This document shows, in pieces, positions 44,701 to 56,700 of a DNA stretch of 64,000 nucleotides. The notes beneath the pieces are model-generated. The model was not told where the DNA came from and did no database searches. It was given only the letters and a program-made list of their open reading frames with translations. The DNA lies in contig VZTI01005305.1 of the NCBI GenBank assembly GCA_013397865.1, positions 17,473 through 81,472 on the forward strand. The letters run 5' to 3'. The DNA comes from Struthidea cinerea (Eukaryota > Chordata > Aves > Passeriformes > Corcoracidae). Numbering within the stretch: position 1 is the stretch's first letter; each line of letters begins with the position of its first letter. The translations under genes were made by a program, and so were the position numbers.

Positions 44701-47700
44701 ATTTTCAGCCAGCACCTGTGACTGAGCTCTGTGACTTTCCACTCAGGAAAACCTGCCCGATGTGCTCTGACAGACTAAGAGGAACATCAATACTTAGAAT
44801 TGTTTTAGAACACTTCTTTCCACTTCTCACCCACTGACTTAGAGCTATGCCAATCTCTTTTCCATGGTGACAGCAAATTGTGACATTTCAGTTTTAGAAG
44901 ACTTGAGAAATCTCACCAAAGCCCTGCTGTTTCTCCCATGTGTAAGGATATCAAAGAGCTCAAAATCCAGTTATGCTGAAGCTTCATAAAACACTTTTCC
45001 ACCACACAAGATGTATCTTTTGAAGAAATTCAATATAGATATAAGTCACCTATAAATACTGATAAATCCCCTCCTCCTTTCAGAACTGTAATTAAGCTCC
45101 CTTTAATTACCTCTTTAATAATATTACTTAAAAGAGAAATAATTTCTAATTGCAATATCCACACTTGAATGCAAACTTAAAGCTGCAAGTACAGATCAGG
45201 ATTGGGGTATGATATAGTCACCTAGGTAATACATAATTAAGACTAGTTAACAGAACAGCTAACCAGGGGAGAGGAAAATGCCACTGCAATGCAGTTTTCT
45301 CTCTGGTATCCAGGACCTTGTTGGCAGCAAGGACGGCAAGACTTGAGGTGGGAGATTTTTCAGGGGGCTTAGAAAAGTACCAAATATCAGCAGATAAGCC
45401 AGCCAGCAGTCCAGTTCCTTCACATTTCACTCTCAATGCACTAACAAGCCACATAATAGCTCTGGATTCAGGAGATGGCAACACTTAGCAGCTTTACTGG
45501 GTAACAATTCCCGAGGAGCAAACTTGCCTCAGGGCTAAGATGCAATCACACCTACACTTCAATCAAACTGCTATTTCTGGGTCCATGCTGTGCAAGGCCA
45601 GCAGAAACTCCCTCAGGACAAGATTCCAGGCTGCAGTCAGCATCACCTCGTGCCCTCCTTTACATATATTTGCTTTGCTAATATTTCTTTTTTACAGGCA
45701 GGTGGATCAAGCAAAGGCAAGCCAGAGAAGCATACAAGCACAATGTTTGGAAACACCAAGATCGACAGAGTCCTCAACTCTACATGAGGTAATCTCAGGA
45801 AAAGTCTTCAGACAGGAATGCTATCTTTCTCCAGATACCCATCTTGGAATCCACACTGCTCCACAGATGTCTCCAGGCAAAAAAGACTGGGACCACAGCA
45901 TTGAATGATAAATGCGGTGAGAAATGTCTTGAACAGAAACAGACATAGATACAAAGCACAGAGCGTCAGACGGGGGCAAAAAAGGGACAGATCCTTATCC
46001 CAAGCAGGAAACTATGGGCAGAGAACTCTACAGAGAAGCCTACAGTGAGATTATTTCCTGACACAGGTCTCCACCACAGCTCTGAATTGCTGTTTCAGTA
46101 TAATGGAGTCATTCCAGAGCAAGCCTCACTAGTATTTCAAAATAAAGCTATCTTATTCTGCAATAATTATCTTGCTTGAATTCTTACACTAGACTGTCCA
46201 TCAATTAACTGTTCTGGAACAGTCTCTCTGCAGTGCAATTGTTCTTATCACACATTAGTTGATCAATGCTTCTAAGTACAACACAGACTTCTAGCACTGC
46301 CATTTCACTAATTAAACTAGTTCCTAACAAACATGAACTATATTACTGGGTATATCACTTGGGAAATAGTACCCAAAAGGCTATGTCTTTGCTTTGTTTT
46401 GGTAACTTTGGATATTTGGATTTGCAGCAGATTCAGTGTTCGATCCCCTTGAGTAGGTGTGCTCCTTAATCAAGAAACAGCTCAACAAATAGAACCAGTT
46501 TTCAAGGAATTCTGATTTTTCTTCTCAGTGAAGTTTACTCTTACACTTCCTCTAAGCCAGAGGAGTTCAGAAGTTGTTACTCACCGATGACTACTACTAC
46601 ATGACTACTACATGAAGAAACTACATGTTTCTTCAAATGCTACTACAGATGTTCAACTCATCTATCAAGTCCTTTCTCCTGATGCCCGGCGTCTGCAGAC
46701 ATGGCATGGATTTGAAAGCACGGAAGATCCTGGGTGTGCTCAGCTGGTTCATCTATTCTGTATCTTCCTTTCTACCATCAGATCAAAGAGGGACAAAGTT
46801 CCTGGAGAAGTTTCTGCTGATGTGGTTGAATATAGGTTTGCTCTTCGAGTGTGGAAAGAAATTTTGGAAAAAAACAAATTCTAAACCCCATTTATAGCCC
46901 TATTCTAATCCACCAGGATTTAAGAATCCAAGGTCAGCAGCAGCAGTCATGTCAAGAGAAAAACCCTTTGTCTCCTCCAACTGCAGAGGAATCTAGAAAA
47001 CAGAATAATTTCTCTCAGTGGTTAGAGACAGTGTTTACAACAGGAACGTTTCCCTGCAGAGCTAAGAACAGCTTTATTGCCCCATGCAGGGAGATGACCA
47101 CTACTGGAACATGTAGCTCCTCTTGCCAGCTAGCCAGCTTCACAATGAGTGTCTCTATAGAAGGAAGAAGCAGCCTTTTTTCCACAACCTCAACCCACAT
47201 TTTTTTCCAACAAAAATGAATTCTTCACTTTTTGCCCCCACAGACCTACCAGAAACAGGAAGTTGCAAGTGGAGGTTGAAAAGTTATTACTGAAGTTAAA
47301 AGAAGCAGACAAGGAAGAGGTCAGAAAAAATCCCCCCTAACTGCGGCAGGTGCTGTCACTTTCTGATTTGTCCTAAAAACATAACCTTGAAAATGGTTAT
47401 TAACGGGAAAGCAGTAACTATTCCTCTATACTTACCTAGTTTCATACTTCTCATCGATACAAAACAGACGGATACAGAAAGCATTTGAAGCTCCTCTGTA
47501 CACAGGATGCAAATCCCCTTCCTCATCAGCCTCCAGGAGAGGTGCTGCTGAGCCTTCAGAGCCTGTGGTGCTGACATCACCTACCAGCAGTTCAGTCTGG
47601 GAAACGGTCACGGCTCCGTCTTTCTGCAACAATAACAGACAAGGGATCACTTGCAACATTTCACAAAGTATTTTCATTACTAAAGCCCCATCCTTTCTCT

Positions 47701-50700
47701 CCTCTCAGCGACTTTCTTCCCTCCCTGATGCCTGCACATGGGGAACTGGATGGGTAAACTCACCCTGACCAGTGACGCTGACCCCCTCCCTCCAAGACCC
47801 CAGCCAGAGCAGCTTCTGACCTGTGCCTCACAGCAGAGGCACGTGAGGGCCAGAGCAGAGGACAGGGCAGGAGGAGAACTCAGCAGTATTTGCTTGTCCT
47901 CATCTCTGCCAGCCTTGCTCCATAGATCAGCTCTGAGAGGGATCAGCGCTGCTGGGTACAGCAGCATTACCTGCACAGCTGCATCTGCACCAGGAACATC
48001 TTCCAAGTTTTGGGAAGAATCAGGCTCTGGCTCTTGACTTGTTTGGTTGCTTTCATCTTTATCTGAGCAAAGAAAAAGAGAAAGTGCGTAAGGTTTAGTA
48101 ACACGAGCTTAACCCTCAGAACCACAACAATAGCTGGAGTGGGCCAAACTACCTCTATCAAAAGATTTCATTTTAACAACCACAGTTAAAACAGACCCTC
48201 CTATAGTTACTCGGTTAGAGCTTCATTAGGCTATTTGATTTCAAAGCAAAAAAAAATTCCAGGGAATTGGTTGTGAAATAAGACCTGAACAAGACAGTTT
48301 CCTAACTTGCGTGCATCCTATGTCAAATTTTTACCCTATCTGAACTGAAAAACAGGAGTCAGTGTATTGACTGGTATCTTCAGCTCCATGTGTGTTGCTA
48401 ACTTGCTTTCTGGTGATCATAAGGACAAGCAAGGGCTCTTCATTCTCAGATTAGTTCTCCTAAAAGAACTGAAATTCAGGTTAAATCCTAGTCAAACCAG
48501 AACTCTTACTGGTGCAGTAAGGGACAAGAAACAGGGATTTAAATTCCTTTAGAAATTTTACACAATAAACGCTTGAAGTGTAGGTGTTGCTGCTGAAGAA
48601 AACACATCAAGCGAGGACATCCTTGCATTTGGAAGATCCAGTAACACAAGGAAGTCAAGGTTTCTGAGCTCCAAGAAGAATAAATAAGCTTCAGAAAACA
48701 ACAGAATTCATCCCTTCTCCCTCTGTTTGCCTCGGGACACCCACATAAAAGCTACATTCACAGACAGAAGCATTTCCTCACATAGTAATGGGCACTTTTT
48801 TTAAAAATACCTCAAAGGTTTAAAACAATTCAGCCAGAACTATTTAGAAAAAAAAAAATCTTATCTCAGAATCTGTTTCTCTGCCAATAAAAGAGTGCAG
48901 ATGCAACATGCAAGGCAAGGAGAAATGCAGGGGGTAGAAATCATGGGTTCTCTGGGGGTATCACAGATGTGAGCCTTCACAGAAACGATCAAATGTCGTC
49001 TTGATTAACCAGCTCCATTTCTCATTACCAACAGCCTTGCAGGTGTCAGAACTTAATTAATACAAGTCTCTTGTTGTCATGTAAATATTGATATGTTGTT
49101 TCTGACTTTATACTAAAATGCAAATCCTTAATGGCTCCACCATCCACTCCTGTCAGACGTGGCTGCATCGCTGTTTACAGACATGCTGTACACGAGCGAT
49201 GGGAAGAACTGCAATATTGTCACTAAATCAAGTAAGGACCACAAACGAAGAAAATTAAAATAATTCCGTGATTGCTGGGTTGTTAGCTGAGGTACAGTCA
49301 GCAGGATCAAGAAGCCAGTTCACCATGAGGCCTGATGAAAAGCCCTTGAATCATTCCCACTGCATCATGTTTTCTAGCAACTAATTCATGACACCATATA
49401 GAGTAACAACCAAATTACTGTAATTACCCTGAAACCTAAGTGGCATATCAGTACAGACTGTTGTATACTCTTTCATTATTATTCAGTATTGCATTTTGAA
49501 AGGAAAAAAAATGTAAACCTGTGACCTCTACTGAAAAGCTAAAGAGCTTAAAAAATGTCCTTTTCATATGTAGGAACATAAAATTACTCTACAAGGGAAT
49601 GCAGCTTGCATTTTAAAATTTCCAGCCTTCAGACTCAATAAAGCCAAGCCCAGATCTTCTGTTGATGTCAGGTCACTGAACCTGCACTGTCCTCACAGCA
49701 GGGCACCAACCAGCAGCAAGTTTCCAATGCAGTCACTAAAGCAGCCTTCTTGGAACAGGCACGGCTTTGCGATATCCACAGATGCAAACTATATGGGACT
49801 AGCACCACAACGGATTTCAAGGACGCAGGCTGGCCCTTATGTTGGAAAGGCTTAACAACGGACTACTGGGATGCAACTCTTCTGTTCTAAAATGTGCAGC
49901 ACTACAACAATCGTTTTAATTGCTATTCAGTGATAACAGAATTAATGTTCCTGAGCAGTGAATAGACAATCTTGCTATTAGGTTACTAGTGGCTCTCTCT
50001 AGGAATAGCACCAGAGTCAGGCTCTCAGCTTATGATACTCAAGTTTCTCCTCATGTGTCCAAGATCATTAATGTACAAAATGTGACTTGTACTCAAACTA
50101 CCTGCAAGTCTACAAATAATTATTTTTCCCCAGAGCTGCCTTTGTCATGCCAAATAAAGGGATACTACTACTTTAATATGTCATCTCACCTGAAGGAAAC
50201 CCACAGGACTACAGCTACCATCAAAACTAATAAAGTTTTTAAATGAAGAGAGAAAAGAAGAGAGAGAAATTCACCAGACTGCTAACCATGCTGCTTAAAA
50301 CATTTCTGAAAAGCATTCTGAAATGCCAGATTCTGAGGAAACTGAACAGAACAGCTGCTCATGCTAAGTTTTTACATTTAGAACAAGTCCCATAGATTTC
50401 CTAAATGATAAAAAACATCCAACAGCTGTATTGTTAAAACCCATAACCACATACTCACTGAAAAGCTCAGCAGCACACAATTTGCCACAAAACATGGGCC
50501 TACAGCTTGCAGTCCCTGGGGAAGGAAAGAGGACACCAGAACCAGAAACAGCCCCGGGACAGGTAAGGCTGAGAGGGAGCCCTGGACATCACCTTGCCCA
50601 AGCCCCTGCTTGAGGCAGGGTCACCCAGAGCAGACAGCCGAGGACTGGGCTCCGGCTCCTGAGTGATCTCTCCCAGTCCTCAGTCTCATTCCTCCTCCTA

Positions 50701-53700
50701 CCCATGTCTGTCACCTCTTCTGAACTAATGCTTCTGGAGCTGCAGGAGCACAGCATCAAACAGGAGACAGGCAGCTTCCTCCGTCTCCTACGTGCAGGAT
50801 GCTTCCTTGCAGGGGAGGGGAAGTCCACAGGAGCAGCTACGAGACCTGTTTCTCTCCGCTTTTCTGTTCTGTGACTGCCAGCTTCGAGGTACCAGCTGGT
50901 GACAGCCCTGCAGCTCCCTGGCTGCCTTTTTTGCCTGCTGCTTTGTGTTCAGAAAAGCAGATACGCAACAACCTAATGGTGGACGGGTTTTATTCCATTA
51001 CTGATAATTAGTAGATAGCAAAATGTTGCCCTTCCGCACAAAAAGCCCTTTGACACTGAAAAATAAAGACAACAACTGTAAATCATTTACACGACACTTC
51101 TGTTCTACAAACAGGTGACATATTTGTGCTACTGTTTTTTATCACTGGCAGGAAGGCGGCTTGTACGTGTGTTGCAGTATCGTGTCCAATATAAAAGTGG
51201 AATAAAGAGACAGTCCCTGATCTCCCAAAATCTTGTAACCCAGGAGACTGCAAACAATAAGCAAAGAGAGCAGCAGCTGAACCACAAGGAAAAAAGATGA
51301 CACGAGTCAACAGGACAGCATAACGGGCACGGTTAACCAGCTGCTCAGCTACTGACAGACCTCCCCTCACCACCAGACTTGACGATCACATCTTCACTTA
51401 GCAGCACAACTATATCCGATAGACAGCATACCCCATGTTACAGCTTTCTGAAACTTGAAGCCAACATTTATCCCACAGCTGGCACAGGCCAGCTCCCCAC
51501 AAACAACAATAGTTTCTGAGTCAGAGACCAGGGCTATCAAAATTCCTCTCCTCAATTAAAAACCACCAGACATCCTGCTTCAAAAACAGCTATGTTAATT
51601 TGTGTTTTCTTGCTAGTAAACCTATATATCCTTTTCCAGCCTCCTGCCGAACCTACTCAGAAGCTAGACACAAACACACCTTGAATCTATTTAGCACTTT
51701 AGAATACAGATACCTCCTTGAACACTTGGCTTCCGTGGCACCTTGAGAATATCCTCAGGATGTGGTTTACAGAGTCCATGGAAAGGCCCTAAGTCAAAAC
51801 ACTCTTGAAACAAGGAAACGTTCACGTGAGAACATAAGCTCATGAATCCTACTGCAGTGCCATCAACCTGGAAGATAAAAGCCATGTCACACGAACCTGT
51901 CATTCTTGGTCAGGACAGAAAACACTGAACAAAAAATTCCTGAAATATCAACTTTTATGTTCCACCTCTGACTGTGCATAATGGAAAAGTAGAAAGGAAC
52001 TATTTCAGCAAAAGCTACAGATCCTTTTTAATTTTTTCCTTGTAACATGTGTATTAGGACCTCTACAGTAGATGTTCTAATTCTTTTTCTAGCTATGAGC
52101 ACAGAGAGTATTAGCTTTATATATGGGCCAAATAATGACCTGGTGCTTCAGTAAAGTATTTGTTACAGCAAATAAAAAAACATACTTTCAAAACTGCATC
52201 ATTTTGTTTAAAGGTATAGTGCAGCTGAAGTAGAACCTGCATTCAGCTAGCTGTAATGGTTGACTCGTTACCGGGCACTGATCTGGACCTAAACTGGGCT
52301 CAAACTGAAAAGTGTATTTTATTCTCCTAAGAAATTAACAACTCAAGAAATCAATTATGTGTAATAAAAGGAGCACCTAATGCAGTATGTACTATTTGCA
52401 GCACTTGTAAGCCCCAAACACATTTCTGTCTTCTGAAAAAATCCAAGAGCTAGTCTTAAAAACCAAACGCCCTGGCAAACACGAAAGCGATGGGATCCCT
52501 GCAATGCTGACACCCACGGTACTCTGGAAGCCTGACTGCTGCTGGAGCTCCCAGCAAGCTGCAGTCCTCAGTGAGACAACACACTGGGACCAGGGAGAAC
52601 TGGCATGCTGGAGAGCTTCTGGCTTTAACCTGAGACAACTCTAGAAGAAGGAAGCTCTTTAATCTTTAGTACTGTATGCAACTTTCTGGTGAAACACATT
52701 ATCAAAACACATTTTCTTTCCTCCTTAATATACATAATGAAAGCCTTTATAAACCTAATGAAAACTCAAAGGCTGGATTTGTACAGCTGTTTTATCAGGC
52801 CATCGGCACTTCAATAAAGACTTCAAAAAGTGTGACGTTTAATTTTTCTGCCCTCAGACAACAAGTGATTGTTTGTTTGCCTTGTTTGCGTAACCAACAA
52901 AGCTGGGGCGCGCAGTTGCCTGGCTGCTATGTAATTTCAGGCCCAAGGCTCAGCAGAGGCTGATTAACCAATCCATCTACCATATGTGCAAAAAGAGGCT
53001 GCCAGCTTCGTTCTCCGCAGGGAAAATTGGCATCCATCATGGTTTGCGTGGAGGTGCCTTCCCAATCTGCTGTGGCAGCGGCAGCTCGGATAAACTGGGG
53101 GCCTGAAACACCTTTTGGTGGTCTCACACGGAGCTCTGAACGTGCCACTGAAATGTATTATTTATAGCAATGGCCCTCTGCAATGTGCCATTACACTAAT
53201 GGTGCATTGTTTCTCATTTGGCTCCCAATGGCAGTGATTACACGTTGCAATTTTATAAAACCATTTGCCACAAAAAGCAGACTTCAGGAATTAAGGAGGT
53301 TATATTGCCTATCAGCTTGCACTACCATGCACAATTACTAACACATGAAAATCTTAACAGGAATTTTCAGCAGGATAACTATTACCACTCCTTTCTTATT
53401 TAAATTAATTCCTGGGTTTGTCTTCATTTCAGCAAAAATCCATTTGAGCCAAGAGAAAGAAAAATTACCTACAGCACTTTAAACTGTGAAAGGATTACTG
53501 GCTACTTGTTTTCATACGCAATATGAGCTTTCACTGGGAATGAAAACATGTCATCTAAAACGCACATGTCTAAAATGACAACACGGCTTCTTCAACATGG
53601 TCTGTCCAAATTCCTTGAAAATAATCTGCACAAAAACTGGGAATTGCTGCTTCATTTCTGAACTGGAAACATCACTCCTGAGGACAGACACAAACTACAT

Positions 53701-56700
53701 TGAGAAGGGCACTTTGTGGGTGCAGACCATGAATTCTACCTTCCACAGGTGGGCGGCTGATTTTATTCCCTGAGCTAGAGTGAGCTGTCACACAGGGCAT
53801 CTCTAATGCTACGATCAGACTAAACCAGAGCTCATGGCAGACTGACCTCACAAACAGCTGCCTGATTTTCTTCACCTTCCCGTTCTATGAGATCAACAAG
53901 GAGATATTCACCGTAGGTTTCCTTCAGAGTCTCACTTTGAGGTGTCCAGATTAGCATGAGATCATCATAATCTTCCATCCTACAAAAAAGAGATCAGGTA
54001 ATGTCCTAAGGCTCTGCCATTAATAGGTCCCGATACTTCTGTTCTACTCCATTAACACATGGAAAAATATCACAAATACTCATTCCAAAGCCTGCACCCA
54101 CAAATCACTTCACCTAGGACACATCCCCAGTGCACACTAAAGTGAGAGTCTCAGCACCAGAGAGGCAACCACTCCCGAAAGCCAGCAGAGCCCACCAAAA
54201 TCTGTACTGCCCAGTGGAGATGCTTCTCTTTCCTTAACAAAATATAAGGGAATCCCAGTTCAAAATTCTCCTGCCTCACTCCCCTATGAGTGTGGTGGAG
54301 CACTCATACAGGTCCCAGCCTACACGGATTTTTATTTAAACAGGCAACAGAGACTCTTTCCCATTAGACTGCTATTCCCAGCCAGGATCAACGTAACTCT
54401 GAATAAGAAAATCCAGCACTTTTACCAGAGCAGTGGTAGAATTCATTAGTCACGCACGCTGTGACCATGGCACAAAGGCTGGTGGCAAACCAGCTCTAAC
54501 TCTCAACTGCTGTCAACAACGTGAAGCCACTTGCATTTATCTCTTGGAAAAATGCAGAATTAAGTGGTGCAACCAAAACCAGCAGAGAGGAAACGGGCTG
54601 CATCGGGCTGCCATAAGGAACAACCATAACAAACTGTAGGGGAAACCCTCCCTGCTTCAGGCCGGGAGCAGTCGGGTACCTCGGCTATCACACCAACACC
54701 CCGGGAACGCTCGCGCTGGACCGTCCCGAAGAGCCCGTCCCGGCTCCGGGGCCACGCGCGGCGACACCGGGGCTGGCGGAGCCCCGCGCGGTCTCTGCCG
54801 CCACCTGGCGGCCGCGCCGGCACCGGCCCGCGGCTCCTGCGCTTACCTGGGACGCACAAACCTCCTCCCGCACGGCAACCGGGACCGGCCCGCGGCTCCT
54901 CCGCTTACCTGGGACGCACAAACCTCCTCCTGCACGGAAACCGGCACCGGCCCGCGGCTCCTGCGCTTACCTGGGACGCACAAACCTCCTCCTGCACGGA
55001 AACCGGCACCGGCCCGCGGCTCCTGCGCTTACCTGGGACGCACAAACCTCCTCCTGCACGGAAACCGGGACCGGCCCGCGGCACATCCCTCGCTCGTCAG
55101 GGATGCACAAACCTGCTGCTGCAGGAAGGTATCCAGGAACAACTACCCAGGCTTCCCTCGATCATTGGGGATGCACAAACCTTGCTGCTGCAGGGAGAAC
55201 CAAGAACTTCAGAGCTTCCCTGGGTTTTGGGGAGACTCCTGTTTTGCTCCAGGGCCCCACTGCTCAGGCAGTGAAGTGCCTGTGTGCAACATCTGTAAGT
55301 TGTACATCACTGTTCCACACAGGCAGGAATCCAGAAACAATAAACAGACTCTCAGTGCCACTCCACGTGTTTCTGGATTTGGAAGGAGCCTTAAAAATAA
55401 CACAGCTGGGCAAAAGAGGTTCTGTTTCTCATTGTATCAAACGTTGTCCAAGCTCCCAAGCACTGCCTGACTCCAGCACAGGAGAGGTAGTCAGGGGGTC
55501 TCTGGATGGTTTTGCTGCTCCTGCACACCAGAATGGACGCGACCTCTGGGTAAGACTGCCTTTGTAACCAAGGCTAGGAACCCCTTGGATTCTGATCTTG
55601 TTCCTGCTTTTTTTTCCCCTCAACTAAAATGAGGCTCCAGGGACAATGAAAACTCTGTAAAAACTTACAGTAACTCATTCTTTATCTCTCAAACCAAAAT
55701 GGTCACCCTTATCTCCTTCACAGGAAGTATTCCAAGGGAAAAGCCACAGTGAGGTTTTCTATTATCAGAACATCGCCACCTCAACACAATTAATTAGTAG
55801 AGCAAATCTGCTAATGAGCTATCAAACCTCAAACAAACCAAACTAAGAGGGGTAACAGAATGAGACTGTATCCTAATCGAACACAGTTATTTCATGGAGT
55901 GGGTAACAGACACACACCTCCTCCAAACAGAACCTTGTGCCAAGTGCTCCGAGTGCCCCACGTCATTCTGCTCCGTGGGACACAGGACAAGGCCACGCAC
56001 AAAGGTGCAGATGGCAGTTCCTGGAGACTGACCCTGTGACAGCCAATGGGACTCACACCCATTCATCTCCACGCACACTACGCTGTAGGAACACAACCAT
56101 TTAACTTTTTTATTCTGCTTTTAGTATCTCCCAGCAGTACTACAGTCTTTAAAATAGTAAAGAAACCCTCCAAACCCCAGTAACTTTCCAATATAAAAAT
56201 GCCACCAAACTCCTCTACTGTGAGCACAAGCACAGAGCTGCAAATTTGACTCTTACCTACAGGGTACAAACCCAAGAATGACAGGATCTAGACAAGATAC
56301 CGGCAAGAGCCTTAAACATCAAAGCTTAGCGGGCTGCATTCTGGCACACTGCTGATGTCTCACATTAGAGGGGCTAGACAGAGAGTAAGTTCAAAATTGA
56401 TGGTTAAGCAAAGTATCCATTTACAGCTGCTTTTCCCGCTCTGTAAGTACAGGAAGAGGGAACAGAGATTACCCTAATCTCCTCTCACTGCCCCAGAACA
56501 TGTTGCTAGGCAGGTGGCTGGGGACAACGTCCACAGAGGAGTCTCTAAGGGCTCCACTGACCGTTACTATGGATGCCAGCGAAGCACAGAGGTGAATGCA
56601 GAGGAAAGGGAAAGGCAACGCTCCATCTGCAAACAGAAATTAGCCTTACCCGTTATCTACTGATGGAAAACATTGAAGTATGAATTTTATATCAAAATTG

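Noticed and set aside
46612..46897. Two overlapping 90-codon open frames on the plus strand
   Set aside because: No recognisable homology, no splice or promoter context, and both frames open in the same AT-rich intron, which fits chance.
54560..54921. Arg/Gly-rich minus-strand frames over the minisatellite
   Set aside because: They are translations of the GC-rich repeat. I keep the splice-donor observation but not a protein call.
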